This document shows, in pieces, positions 1 to 7,523 of a stretch of 14,238 nucleotides of DNA. Source of the stretch: Candidatus Dormiibacterota bacterium (GTDB lineage: Bacteria; Chloroflexota; Dormibacteria; UBA8260; Bog-877); NCBI GenBank assembly GCA_003164475.1, contig PLTL01000385.1, positions 1 to 14,238 of the forward strand, in the 5' to 3' direction. The notes below the pieces were generated by a model. The model was not told where the DNA came from. It was given only the letters and a program-made list of their open reading frames with translations, and did no database searches. Made by a program: the position numbers and the translations under genes. Numbering within the stretch: the first letter of the stretch is position 1; every line of letters begins with the position of its first letter.

Positions 1-1
1 C

Positions 2-304
2 GCTGACTTTCGGGCCGTGAGCGCGGAGCGGACAGGTGCGGGAGACCAGGTCCTTCGCGTCCGGATCCGGGCCAACTCCACAGGGGCTCCCCGCATCGGC
101 ATCTCCGTGACCAAGAGAGTCGGAGGTGCAGTGCAGCGCAACCGGCTGCGGCGCCAGCTGCGGGCCGCTGTGGCCGAACGGCTCCCGACCATGACCGGCT
201 TCGATGTCGTCCTCATGCCCCAGCCGGCGGCGGTATGCGCCGGGGGCAGAGCGCTCGACGCCTCCCTGGACCGCTGCCTGGCCCAGGCGGGGGTGACCCG
301 GTGA
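2..304 (+). CDS. rnpA: Ribonuclease P protein component, 5'-truncated by window edge
   Basis: This is the protein subunit of RNase P, which binds the catalytic RNA and helps mature the 5' ends of tRNAs. The signature is clear: RIGISVTKRVG followed by AVQRNRLRRQLR, the family's basic RNR helix. A GTG at position 17 could be taken as the start, but the frame stays open to the left edge and reads ADFRAV just before the next residues. That matches the DFxxV segment normally found near residue 15 of RnpA. I therefore read the GTG as an internal Val codon and the gene as missing roughly its first dozen residues. rpmH would be expected just outside the window. The stop overlaps the yidD start by 4 bp (GTGA), so the two are probably translationally coupled. 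Family assignment is firm; the truncation is inferred from the alignable upstream residues. Confidence 0.93.
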   Translation, partial: ADFRAVSAERTGAGDQVLRVRIRANSTGAPRIGISVTKRVGGAVQRNRLRRQLRAAVAERLPTMTGFDVVLMPQPAAVCAGGRALDASLDRCLAQAGVTR

Positions 305-543
305 GAAGAGTCTCCCTGGTGGCCATCTCCGTCTACCAGGCCACCTTCAGCCCGGTCTTCGGGCTGGTCTCAGGGTGCCGCTATGAGCCAAGCTGCTCCC
401 ACTACACCTATGAGGCGATCCAGCTCTATGGGGTTCGCCGGGGCTGGTGGATGGGGATCCGCCGGATCCTGCGCTGCAACCCGTTCCATGCAGGCGGCTA
501 CGACCCGGTTCCGCTTCCGGAGCAGTTAGCCCATGAGCGCTGA
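301..543 (+). CDS. yidD: Membrane protein insertion efficiency factor YidD
   Basis: YidD is a small, membrane-associated factor that helps YidC-dependent insertion of membrane proteins. The 80-residue product has the whole family pattern: SVYQATFSP, then CRYEPSCSHYTYEAI with its cysteines, then GVRRG, RILRCNPFHAGGYDPVP. I chose GTG 301, in the 4-bp GTGA overlap with the rnpA stop. The frame stays open upstream to an ATG at 235, but that stretch lies wholly inside rnpA and adds an Arg/Pro-rich segment foreign to the family. The 3' end overlaps the yidC start by 11 bp. The usual rnpA-yidD-yidC order supports the call. Confidence 0.93.
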   Translation: MRRVSLVAISVYQATFSPVFGLVSGCRYEPSCSHYTYEAIQLYGVRRGWWMGIRRILRCNPFHAGGYDPVPLPEQLAHER

Positions 544-1582
544 GCTGCTCGCGTTCGTCAACCCAGCAGCACCGCCGCCCGCGAATCCGTTCCTGGCCGT
601 CTTCTTCTATGTCCTTCTGACCCCGGTCGCTCTGGTCCTGCAGTTTCTCAACAGCGTCTTCAACGACTTGGGCCCGACCAAGCTCATCGGCTCGTTCGGG
701 CTGGCGGTGATAGTGCTGACCCTGGCCATCCGCGGCCTGCTCTTCCCCCTCTTCCGGTGGCAGATCCGCACTCAGTGGAAGATCCAGGCTGACCAGCGAA
801 AGATGGGACCGGAGCTACGCGAGCTCCAGGCCAAGTACAAGAAGGACCGGCGCAAGCTCCAGGAAGAGACCATGGCCCTCTACAAACGCCATGAGATCAA
901 CCCCCTCAGCCAGCTGTCGGGATGCTTCCCTCTCCTCATCCAGATGCCCTTCATTTATGCCCTTTTCGGGGCCATCAACAAGCTCTCCAAGGACCTGCAC
1001 GGGCACACCAGCTTTCTCTGGATCCCCAACCTGGACAAGACTGCATTCAAAGTGGGGATTGCTGCCCATCCCGCCATGCTGATAGTGCCGATCTTGGCTG
1101 GGGTGCTGACCTTCATGCAGTCCAAGATGATGATGCAGCAGATGCGGCCGGACATGACCGACCAGGAACGACAGATGTACCGGGTCATGAGTCAGACGAC
1201 CTACCTGATGCCGATCATGATCGCCTTCTTCGCGCTCAGCTTCAACCAGGGGATCGGGCTCTACTGGATCACCCAGAGCGCGGTGATGGTGCTGCAGATC
1301 TTCTCGATGATGGGTTGGGGCGGCCTCAAGGTTCCCCCGTGGTTCCCCGGTGCCGGTTGGAGGCCGAGGATCTACCAGCTGGGCCTGGGCCCCGCAGCCC
1401 CCGCTGTCGTCGCGGCGGGGGGTGGCGCGGTTCCGAGTGGCACGAAGGGCCCTGGCGAGAGCGCCCCGCGCAAGCCCGGGAGCCCCACCGGCCGGCGCAA
1501 TCCCGGCAGCTCTACCGGCCGGCGCAGTCCCGGCAGCTCGGCGGCGGGGCGGGCAGCGGGGAGGGGGCGGCGCGGCCGCTGA
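533..1582 (+). CDS. yidC: YidC/Oxa1 membrane protein insertase
   Basis: YidC inserts and folds membrane proteins, alone or with SecYEG. The 349-residue protein is the short form without the large periplasmic domain of Gram-negative YidC. It has a hydrophobic segment near 20-40, then the core from about 50, with SFGLAVIVLTLAIRGLLFPL carrying the conserved Arg (R67) of the hydrophilic groove. A charged cytoplasmic hairpin follows (about 76-125), then LSGCFPLLIQMPFIYALF and further membrane segments near 180-195, 222-240 and 245-262. No lipobox Cys is seen at the N-terminus, unlike B. subtilis SpoIIIJ. The last ~75 residues are low-complexity Gly/Ser/Pro/Arg and very basic, probably cytoplasmic and ribosome- or RNA-facing (inference). 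The ATG overlaps the yidD stop, with GGAG about 10 nt upstream. Confidence 0.95.
   Translation: MSAELLAFVNPAAPPPANPFLAVFFYVLLTPVALVLQFLNSVFNDLGPTKLIGSFGLAVIVLTLAIRGLLFPLFRWQIRTQWKIQADQRKMGPELRELQAKYKKDRRKLQEETMALYKRHEINPLSQLSGCFPLLIQMPFIYALFGAINKLSKDLHGHTSFLWIPNLDKTAFKVGIAAHPAMLIVPILAGVLTFMQSKMMMQQMRPDMTDQERQMYRVMSQTTYLMPIMIAFFALSFNQGIGLYWITQSAVMVLQIFSMMGWGGLKVPPWFPGAGWRPRIYQLGLGPAAPAVVAAGGGAVPSGTKGPGESAPRKPGSPTGRRNPGSSTGRRSPGSSAAGRAAGRGRRGR
1475..1539 (+). repeat. 27-bp tandem repeat in the yidC 3' end
   Basis: Two full 27-bp units lie at 1475-1501 and 1502-1528, followed by a partial third unit from 1529. They encode PGSPTGRRN, PGSSTGRRS and PGSS in the basic C-terminal tail of YidC. The unit length is a multiple of three, so copy-number change would keep the reading frame. 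The two full units differ at only a few bases, suggesting recent duplication or ongoing slippage. Confidence 0.85.
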
Positions 1583-1588
1583 TCGGAG

Positions 1589-2278
1589 ATGGTCGCTAGT
1601 CCGGAGACGTTCGAGGGTGAAGGCGGGACCGTCGAGGAGGCCACCCGCGCCGCCTGCGCGGCTGGCGGGTTGGACGTGGACGCCGCTCTGGTTGAGGTCG
1701 TGAGCGAGGGGGGGGTGGCCGTGCCGGGCGAGCACATGTCGGGGTCCAGAGCACGGGTGAGGGTGGAGGCGACTCCAGCGGAGGGGCTGAAAGGCAAGCG
1801 GCAGCTGGAGGCCCTCCTGGAGTTGATGGAGATCGAGGCGCAGGTTCAGGTGCGCCGACCCCATCCCGCCGAACCATCGCGGGGCTCGGAGCCGAGCGGA
1901 CCGCTGCTGCTGCTCGAGGTCGAGGGGGCGGACCTGGGGATCCTCATCGGGTGGAGGGGAGAGTCCCTGCGGGCGCTGCAGACGGTCCTCAACCTGATGC
2001 TGGGCCAGGCAGGGCTGGCGCCGGGAGCGCCCCACCTGATCGTGGACATCGCCCGCTATCGCCAGCGTCGGGAACGCACGGTCGCCACTCTGGCGGTCCG
2101 CATGGCCGCGGCGGTGAGCCGGAGCGGGCGCTCGGTCACCCTTGAGCCGATGCCGCCATACGAGCGACGGGCGGTGCACTTGGCCCTGGCGGGAGACTCC
2201 TCCGTGGTGAGCGAGAGCTCCGGCACCGACGCGGAGCGTCGAGTGACGATTCGCCCGGCGGGAGAGGCCAGGCCCTGA
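1589..2278 (+). CDS. jag: Jag/KhpB (EloR) RNA-binding protein: Jag-N, KH and R3H domains
   Basis: This is a cytoplasmic RNA-binding protein of the Jag/KhpB family, linked in Gram-positive bacteria to cell elongation and division, usually together with KhpA. The 229 residues carry all three family domains. A Jag-N domain spans about 6-62 (GGTVEEATRAACAAGG). A KH domain spans about 72-140, with the GxxG loop seen as IGWRGESLRALQ. An R3H domain spans about 155-225, with LEPMPPYERRAVH containing R193xxxH197. The loop Trp in GWRG replaces the Lys more common there. The ATG follows the yidC stop by 6 nt, and GGAG directly abuts the ATG, so re-initiation by ribosomes finishing yidC is likely. Position after yidC is conserved widely. 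A G8 tract at 1708-1715 lies in the Jag-N region, but both sides of it read in frame. Confidence 0.93.
   Translation: MVASPETFEGEGGTVEEATRAACAAGGLDVDAALVEVVSEGGVAVPGEHMSGSRARVRVEATPAEGLKGKRQLEALLELMEIEAQVQVRRPHPAEPSRGSEPSGPLLLLEVEGADLGILIGWRGESLRALQTVLNLMLGQAGLAPGAPHLIVDIARYRQRRERTVATLAVRMAAAVSRSGRSVTLEPMPPYERRAVHLALAGDSSVVSESSGTDAERRVTIRPAGEARP
2261..2277 (+). promoter_or_regulatory. Shine-Dalgarno and CTG start for the lipoprotein gene
   Basis: GGAGAGG at 2261-2267 is followed after 7 nt by CTG 2275-2277. This codon overlaps the jag TGA by 4 bp in the same geometry as the GTGA junction of rnpA/yidD. The ATG at 2314 lacks a comparable ribosome binding site. Confidence 0.6.
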
Positions 2279-2895
2279 CCCGCCCGTCTTGGCGGACCTG
2301 GGCCGGCCCCCTGATGGCCGGAGCCCTATCCACCGGGCTGGTCGCCTGCGCCACGTCTGTGTCCCCGATCGCCGCCTCGCCCAGGAATCTGGTGCTGACC
2401 TTGTCGCAGTTGCCGTATCCGGGCTTCGTTGTTGAGATTGGATCCAAGAACACGGGCTTCATCAGCAACACCCAGGCAGCAGCCGGGAGCGCCTCCCTGC
2501 TGCACCGCTACCGGCAGGAGGGGCGCAAGAACGCCTACCTCGCCACCTTCGTGAGGGAGGTGAGTCCGCAGCAGGTCATCGGTCCGGTGGTGGTCGAGAG
2601 CTCGGCCGTTGTCTACGGCTCGGCGGCCGGGGCGGCGGAGGGGTTCGCTGTCGGTAAGGGCGATCTGGCCCGGGGCGGCTGGCTGGAGGTCTCAACCGGT
2701 GCCCTGGGGCAGGAAGCGGCCGCATTCACCCAGACCAAGGAGGCCGACGGGACCGAGTACCAATCATTCGCGGTCAGTTGGCGCCAGGAGAATGTCGTCA
2801 ATGAGGTCCGGATCGCCGGCAACGCGGCCACTCTTGACCTCAACTACGCGCTTACCATCGCGCGGGCGCAGCAGCGGGGCGAGGTCCGCCGATAG
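2275..2895 (+). CDS. Predicted lipoprotein of unknown function, probable CTG start
   Basis: I do not recognise the family. The conventional ATG at 2314 gives 193 residues but a signal peptide with no positive n-region (MAGALSTGLVAC). The frame is open upstream, and the only NTG codon giving a sensible start is CTG 2275. It overlaps the jag stop (CTGA) and has GGAGAGG 7 nt upstream. That start yields 206 residues with TRPSWR as the n-region, a hydrophobic stretch and the lipobox LVAC (Cys25), a textbook lipoprotein signal. The mature part (ending RAQQRGEVRR) looks soluble, without further membrane segments. It resembles extracytoplasmic small-domain proteins but shows no catalytic motif. The next gene starts directly after its TAG (TAGATG), so it is probably co-translated with the M16 protease and may work with it in the envelope. 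The CTG start is inference. Confidence 0.7.
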   Translation: MTRPSWRTWAGPLMAGALSTGLVACATSVSPIAASPRNLVLTLSQLPYPGFVVEIGSKNTGFISNTQAAAGSASLLHRYRQEGRKNAYLATFVREVSPQQVIGPVVVESSAVVYGSAAGAAEGFAVGKGDLARGGWLEVSTGALGQEAAAFTQTKEADGTEYQSFAVSWRQENVVNEVRIAGNAATLDLNYALTIARAQQRGEVRR

Positions 2896-4242
2896 ATGGA
2901 GCGCCGTGAGCGGACAGGCCACCGCGCTTCAGGAAGGGCTGACGCCAACTGGGAGCTGATCCAGCTGAGCAACGGCGCCCAGCTGGTATTGGCACCTATG
3001 CCAGACCGGCAGTCGGTGGCCGCGTCGGTGCTGCTCCGGGTCGGCTCCCGCTGGGAGTCGAGGCGGCTGGCGGGGGTGTCGCACTTTCTCGAGCACATCG
3101 TGTTCAAGGGGACACGGCGGTTCCCCACCAGTCGGAGTGTGTCGGAGTCGATAGAGGGGATCGGCGGGATCCTCAACGCCAGCACCGACAAGGAGCTAAC
3201 CAACTTCTGGGTCAAGGTTCCCGGGGGCCACCTGGAGGAGGCATTGCGGCTCCTGTTCGACTTGGCGTTCGCGCCCACCATTGACGAGGTCGAGGTGGAG
3301 CGGGAGCGAAAGGTCGTGCTCGAGGAGCTGCACATGTACCTCGACCAGCCCGGGGAATTGGTGCAGATGATCTTCGACCGGCTCCTCTGGGGAGACCACC
3401 CACTGGGACGCGACCCGGCCGGCAGCAGAGCCTCGCTGGTCCGGATCGGTGCGGCAGAGCTGAGCGGGTACCGCAGCGCCTTTTACATCCCGGACCGGGT
3501 GGTGGTGGTGGTCGCTGGAGGGTTCGATCCGGGAGAGGCCCGGGGGCTGGTGGAGCGTTGCTTCGCCGAGCAGGACCCGGGCGAGGTGGCACCGTATGGG
3601 CATCGCACTGACGGCGGAGCCCCGGCCAGCCTCAGCGACCAGCCCGAGGTGAAGCTACGAAGGCGGCGCGGTGAGCAGGTGCACATCCTCCTCGGGGTGC
3701 GCTGTCCTTCGTACCTGGACCCCGATCGGTGGGCGCTGGAGGTACTCAACACGGCCCTTGGGGAGGGGATGAGCAGCCGGCTTTTCCTCGAACTGCGAGA
3801 GAATCAGGCGCTTGCCTACGATGTCCATTCCTTGGTCTCCCGCCACCGCGACTCGGGCTCTTTCGCGGTCTACATGGCCACCCAGCCGCACCAGCTCCAG
3901 ACGGCAGTTCGCGGCGCCCTCGCCGAAGTCCGCCGGCTGATGCACGAGCCGATCGGGCCAGACGAGTTGGCGACGACCAAGACGAGGATCGAGGGCAGAC
4001 TCCGCCTCCAGCTCGAGGGGACCAGCTCCATGGCCGAGTTCCTCGGGCAGCAGGCCGCTCTCACCGGATCGGTGATGTCCTCGGAGCAGGTGATCGCCGC
4101 GGTGTGCGCGGTGTCGGCTGAAGAGGTACAGGAGCTGGCGCGGCGGCTGTTCGCGGGGGTGGGCTGGCGGCTGGCGGCTGTCGGGCCGGTGGGCGGCCTC
4201 ACCGACCTCGTGTCTTCGATCTCGGACGGGGGAGCGGCATGA
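2896..4242 (+). CDS. M16 family zinc metalloprotease (pitrilysin/processing-peptidase type)
   Basis: This is a zinc peptidase of the M16 (inverzincin) family, related to mitochondrial processing peptidase beta and to B. subtilis YmxG. The inverted zinc motif HFLEH is at residues 63-67, in [13 protein letters not shown]. The third zinc ligand is Glu143/144 in [11 protein letters not shown], about 76 residues on as expected. The first M16 domain covers roughly 20-220. The second, inactive-type half covers about 230-430, with the RxxxELR-like segment [20 protein letters not shown]. The 448-residue length is normal. No signal peptide is seen, so it is probably cytoplasmic. The start codon follows the previous stop without a gap (TAGATG), suggesting coupling. 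Substrates cannot be told from sequence. Confidence 0.93.
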   Translation: MERRERTGHRASGRADANWELIQLSNGAQLVLAPMPDRQSVAASVLLRVGSRWESRRLAGVSHFLEHIVFKGTRRFPTSRSVSESIEGIGGILNASTDKELTNFWVKVPGGHLEEALRLLFDLAFAPTIDEVEVERERKVVLEELHMYLDQPGELVQMIFDRLLWGDHPLGRDPAGSRASLVRIGAAELSGYRSAFYIPDRVVVVVAGGFDPGEARGLVERCFAEQDPGEVAPYGHRTDGGAPASLSDQPEVKLRRRRGEQVHILLGVRCPSYLDPDRWALEVLNTALGEGMSSRLFLELRENQALAYDVHSLVSRHRDSGSFAVYMATQPHQLQTAVRGALAEVRRLMHEPIGPDELATTKTRIEGRLRLQLEGTSSMAEFLGQQAALTGSVMSSEQVIAAVCAVSAEEVQELARRLFAGVGWRLAAVGPVGGLTDLVSSISDGGAA

Positions 4243-4291
4243 TGGCCGCTCCCAGTGCTCACGCCACCGCGGAGGCAGGGAGGCATTGACT

Positions 4292-4741
4292 GTGGAGAGG
4301 ACCCTGATACTGATCAAGCCCGACGGCGTCCAGCGCGGCCTCGTCGGGGAGTTGGTGGGCAGGTTCGAGCGCCGAGGCTTGCACCTGGTGGCTCTGAAGT
4401 TGACCTTGGTCAGCCGCGACCTGGCGGAGCGGCACTATTCCGAACACCAGGGAAGGCCCTTCTTCGAGTCATTGATCGAGTTCATCACCTCGTCGCCGGT
4501 GGTGGCGATGGTCTGGGAGGGACCCAACGCCGTCAGCATCGTGCGATCGATGATGGGTCCGACCAATCCCGCGGCGGCCCCTGCCGGCACTATCCGCGGT
4601 GACTTCGGGATCGACATCGGGCAGAACGTGGTCCACGGCTCCGACAGCCCGGCGCGCGCGGTTCAGGAGATCGAGCTGTTCTTCGGCGACGAGGAAATGA
4701 TCAGCTGGGAGCGTGACGGCGGCGGCTGGATCTACCCTTAG
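4292..4741 (+). CDS. ndk: Nucleoside diphosphate kinase
   Basis: Ndk transfers the gamma-phosphate of ATP to NDPs through a phosphohistidine, balancing nucleotide pools. The protein shows [18 protein letters not shown] at the N-terminus, then the active-site block NVVHGSDS with the catalytic His (H115 from this start) and a typical C-terminal end [13 protein letters not shown] prefer GTG 4292 over TTG 4286. GGGAGG at 4278-4283 sits 8 nt from the GTG but only 2 nt from the TTG, and the protein then begins VERTL as most family members do. The length is 149 residues, which is usual. A 49-nt gap separates it from the M16 gene. The 3' end overlaps the convergent lepB by 41 bp. Confidence 0.96.
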   Translation: MERTLILIKPDGVQRGLVGELVGRFERRGLHLVALKLTLVSRDLAERHYSEHQGRPFFESLIEFITSSPVVAMVWEGPNAVSIVRSMMGPTNPAAAPAGTIRGDFGIDIGQNVVHGSDSPARAVQEIELFFGDEEMISWERDGGGWIYP

Positions 4742-5480
4742 TCGCGCGCTGGGGCTGGAGCGGTAGGAGCAGGCCGACCCCCAGGATCAGAGTGAATGTG
4801 GGTGCCCCTCCGGGCAGCGGTCCCAGTTTGTTGAGGGGCCAGAATCGGGCGATGGCGATGGCCGCGATGCCCTTTCGGGGCTCCCAGCCGAAGGTGCGGG
4901 AGTCCTCGGAGACGTTGCGATTGTCGCCCATCACGAAGTAGTCGTCGGCCGGTATCCGCTGCCACCGGCCGGTTGTGGGCAGTAGCGGAGAAGAGGTGCC
5001 CGCGGCGGTGCAACACACCACCTCGTCCTGCCAGACTCCGTTGATATAGGGCTCATGCAGCTGGCGACCTCCCGTCGCGGAGGTGGGCTTGGTTTCGCTG
5101 ATGTAGACGTGACCCACCCCGTGTTTGTCGGGAGCTATCCGGATCCATTCGCCGGGTAGCCCGATCACCCGCTTGATGAAGTCGTCTGAAGAGGGGATCG
5201 GTGGCTTGATGACCACGATGTTGCCCCGGGAAGGCCCCTCGACGTAAAGCGAGACGCTCTGGGCGACCAGCAGGTTGTTGTTATCGAGGGTCGGGTACAT
5301 GCTGGTCCCTTCGACGTGCACCGGCCTGACGGCGACCGCGATCAGCAGGTAGATGAGCGCCGCCAAGACAACAACCTCGACCACATCTCGGAGCAGGGAC
5401 CGCCGGGGCGGGCTCTCCGGTTCGGCGATTGGGCCAGGCGCAACGGAAGGCCCGGGCTCAGGGGATCGGTCGGCGGGCAC
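4701..5480 (-). CDS. lepB: Type I signal peptidase
   Basis: Signal peptidase I cleaves signal peptides from exported proteins on the outer face of the membrane. Catalytic boxes are present: GTSMYPTL with the nucleophile Ser, [10 protein letters not shown] with the general-base Lys, and [13 protein letters not shown]. One membrane anchor precedes the Ser ([19 protein letters not shown]), and a second hydrophobic stretch lies near the C-terminus ([14 protein letters not shown]). I favour GTG 5480 because TATACT lies 6 nt upstream and no ribosome binding site is visible, fitting a leaderless message of 259 codons. A TTG at 5519 would add 13 residues (MPKRRFSLLYTSQ) and cannot be excluded. The stop lies inside the end of ndk, so the two convergent genes share 41 bp. 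A basic tail ([11 protein letters not shown]) ends the protein. Confidence 0.93.
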   Translation of the reverse strand: MPADRSPEPGPSVAPGPIAEPESPPRRSLLRDVVEVVVLAALIYLLIAVAVRPVHVEGTSMYPTLDNNNLLVAQSVSLYVEGPSRGNIVVIKPPIPSSDDFIKRVIGLPGEWIRIAPDKHGVGHVYISETKPTSATGGRQLHEPYINGVWQDEVVCCTAAGTSSPLLPTTGRWQRIPADDYFVMGDNRNVSEDSRTFGWEPRKGIAAIAIARFWPLNKLGPLPGGAPTFTLILGVGLLLPLQPQRATKGRSSRRRHAPS

Positions 5481-5486
5481 TTGGGA

Positions 5487-5492
5487 AGTATA
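5487..5492 (-). promoter_or_regulatory. Probable -10 element of lepB (leaderless)
   Basis: TATACT on the minus strand is followed by TCCCAA and then GTG 5480. The expected transcription start would fall on or next to the GTG. No convincing -35 is seen at 16-18 nt spacing. Confidence 0.5.
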
Positions 5493-5603
5493 GAGAAGGG
5501 AAAAACGGCGCTTGGGCAATGAGTGGGGTGTGGGGGTTCCCGGAGCGCAGCAGGGGCCCTGCCAAACTGCCGGTGTTCACCATTCCTTGCTCGAGGGGAT
5601 TGT

Positions 5604-6176
5604 TCATTCCCCGGGGGTGAGGAGGGCAGCACAGACGATTCTGATCAGAGCGGTGAGATCGCCGCCTGGGACTCCGAGGGTGAGTCGGTCGAGCGCAACG
5701 CCGGTGAGTAGCGAACCGAGCCAGTCAACACGCTCCTCACTGACATCAAGACCGGCTGCCCGGAGTAACAGCGTCTGCTGTCTCACGGTCACTGCTCGCA
5801 GCTCTCGCATGAGGTGGGCCAGCTCCGGTCGACGGCTCGATTCCAAGGCGAGCTCCTCCCGGGCCAGATATCGCGCCCGGCCAGCACCCTCAGCAACAAC
5901 CGCAAGCGCGGCAATCACCTTCTCAAGATCATCGCGGCTTCCCGGCCTCCCACCATCCGACGTCTGATTCAGATCGGCCAGCTGAAGCTCCAGCAAGCGA
6001 TTCGCAGCTGCCCGTAGGAGCGCATCCCTGCTGCCAAAGTAGTTGGAAGTCGTCCCGGCGGGCACTCCAGCTGCGGCATCGACTCTGCGATGCGTCAGCC
6101 CGTGAGAACCAGATGAACCGAGCACCTCGAGTGCGGCATCGGCTAGCTGTTCGGGTCGGGTCGTTCTTCGAGGCAC
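5604..6176 (-). CDS. TetR family transcriptional regulator
   Basis: This is a DNA-binding repressor of the TetR family. The N-terminal helix-turn-helix occupies about residues 8-55: LADAALEVLGSSGSHGLTHRRVDAAAGVPAGTTSNYFGSRDAL, with the family's recognition helix and the YF after it. The C-terminal two thirds are helical and poorly conserved, as expected for the ligand-binding domain. The 190-residue length is normal. Start GTG 6176 has GGAG 8 nt upstream. The gene is divergent from the hydrolase and shares a 46-bp palindromic operator region with it, so it very likely represses both itself and the hydrolase. The inducer is unknown but may be the hydrolase substrate or product (inference). Confidence 0.92.
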   Translation of the reverse strand: MPRRTTRPEQLADAALEVLGSSGSHGLTHRRVDAAAGVPAGTTSNYFGSRDALLRAAANRLLELQLADLNQTSDGGRPGSRDDLEKVIAALAVVAEGAGRARYLAREELALESSRRPELAHLMRELRAVTVRQQTLLLRAAGLDVSEERVDWLGSLLTGVALDRLTLGVPGGDLTALIRIVCAALLTPGE

Positions 6177-6185
6177 GTCCGCGAC

Positions 6186-6231
6186 TCCATCGGCACTTTA
6201 TACTACGATCGTAGTATAAAGCGCCGATGGA
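6186..6231. promoter_or_regulatory. 46-bp near-perfect palindrome, probable TetR operator with divergent -10 boxes
   Basis: The core 6196-6221 is a perfect 26-bp palindrome with half-site CTTTATACTACGA. The symmetry continues outward for nine more base pairs (TCCATCGGC against GCCGATGGA) with a single mismatched pair, 6195/6222. In total 22 of 23 pairs match. Each strand carries TATAAA in the core. On the plus strand TATAAA 6215-6220 is 6 nt from the hydrolase ATG at 6227. On the minus strand TATAAA 6202-6197 would start transcription near 6190, 14 nt before the tetR GTG. One bound repressor would cover both promoters. Confidence 0.82.
6215..6220 (+). promoter_or_regulatory. Probable -10 element of the hydrolase gene (leaderless)
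   Basis: TATAAA, then GCGCCG, then ATG 6227. No ribosome binding site lies between them, so the message probably begins at the start codon. The box lies inside the palindromic operator. Confidence 0.55.
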
Positions 6232-7467
6232 TAGCTCCCAATTGATCGTAGCTCGCGAAGCGTCGAAGGTCCGCTTCCAGAACGGCGACATGGACTTCGT
6301 CTTGAACTGGACCATCGACGTGAGCCAGAGCGTCGGGATGGCACCGTCCCAGGCCTTCCACGCTCTGCGTGACGTGAAGGATGGGGACCCCGTCGGCTGG
6401 GGGAACGGTTTCCGACTGCATGGGGAGTACAACGCGGCACGGGCGGCTTCCTTCGCCGAGAGTGGCAACTCCGAAGTCGCCGGCCAGTTCAGTCTGGTCG
6501 CTTTGTACGGGTACCGGGCGGCGCTCCAGTACACGAATCCGCTGTCGAATGACTTCGCAACCGTCCTGGAGAGGATGGAGCGGACGTTTGCGCGGGGGAC
6601 CGAGCTACTCGGCATCCCGATCCGTCCCATCGAAGTCCCCTTCGAGCACACGACACTGGCGGGCTACTTCCTCGAGCACGACCACCAGGAGCGCCCGACG
6701 ATCGTGATGGTCGGGGGCGGCGATACGGCCCGAAAAAACCTCTTCTACTTCGCTGGCTTCCCCGGTTGGAAGCGGGGATACAACGTGATCATGGTCGATC
6801 TGCCCGGCCAGGGAGCGATGCTCAACGGCGGCCTCCCCTTCAGAGCGAAGATGCACGATTCGGTCTCGGCTGCCGTGCAGTGGTTGGAAACCAACGCTGC
6901 CGTGCCGACCGGAGAACTCACGATCTACGGCGTCAGCGGGGGAGGCTGGATCTCGGCACAGGCTGTCGCGGCGGATCCGGGCATCAAGGCCTGGGTGGCA
7001 GCAACGCCGATCGTCGATATCGCGAAGATGTTCCTGCGAGACATGGGAGCAGTGCTTAGGGCCCCCGGCTGGGCCCTCACGTCGTACCTCCGACTAAGCC
7101 AACGCTTCAACACGGCCTCGCAGATCAACTTGAACAAGTACGCGTCGCCGTTCGGGACCGAGAATATCGTCACCGGCATCGGCGAGATCATCGACACGGT
7201 ACGGCCCATTGACTTGACCGGCGGCGACCTGCCCTCGCTGTTCTTGGTCAGCGAGGGGAGAGCCCGCAAGTCAAGCGCCAAGCGCTGGCCCTGGGTGACG
7301 ATTTCCCCAAGCGCAGCGTTCCGGTTTCGGTGGAGCAGTTGTCAGTCGCCCGTGGCGCTGACGCGCACTGTCAGCTGAACAACCTGCGCCTGGCTCACGG
7401 CGTGATCTTCAGTTGGCTTGATCGTGGATGCGACCGCCTGGCTCGTGACATGAGGCTCTGTTGTTGA
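6227..7467 (+). pseudogene. Alpha/beta hydrolase (FrsA/DHPON hydrolase-like), frameshifted near the 3' end
   Basis: This is an alpha/beta-fold hydrolase resembling FrsA/DUF1100-type proteins and 2,6-dihydroxypseudooxynicotine hydrolase; the substrate is unknown. A helical N-terminal lid region (about 1-130) precedes the hydrolase core. Visible are the oxyanion strand IVMVGGGDT (159-167), DLPGQG (191-196) and the nucleophile elbow YGVSGGGW with Ser237. The frame from ATG 6227 runs to 7378, but after LFLVSEG (about 7258) it turns into Arg/Ser-rich nonsense. In the next frame the family ending appears at once: GDDFPKRSVPVSVEQL, ARGADAHCQLNNLRLAHGVIFSWLD, stopping at 7467. One missing G in the run 7255-7258 explains this. 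The probable catalytic His (DAHCQ, codon 7366-7368) lies after the break. With the base restored the protein is about 413 residues. It may be a true mutation or a read error. Confidence 0.85.
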
Positions 7468-7523
7468 GCACGGCACGCGGAGTCCCAAACCGTTGACGTC
7501 AGGCTGGGGCATGCGGGCGCTTG

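Noticed and set aside
17..19. GTG 17 as rnpA start
   Set aside because: The preceding codons ADFRA align with the conserved DFxxV segment of RnpA, so the frame continues past the left edge.
1708..1715. G8 tract in jag (and another at 13103-13110 in the FemAB gene) as phase-variation switches
   Set aside because: Both sides of each tract read in the correct frame, both encode Gly residues normal for the families, and such runs are expected in GC-rich DNA.
815..2179. 454-codon open frame on the minus strand
   Set aside because: It is antisense to yidC and jag, both unmistakable. Its composition (Arg, His, Pro, Gly rich) is what GC-rich antisense frames give.
5595..5612. Possible hairpin GGGGA...TCCCC at the tetR stop as a terminator
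   Set aside because: The stem is only 5 bp and no T-run follows on the tetR strand.
6176..6190. Leaderless ATG 6190 as the start of tetR
   Set aside because: It is out of frame with the TetR domain and stops after 15 codons; GTG 6176 with GGAG fits better.
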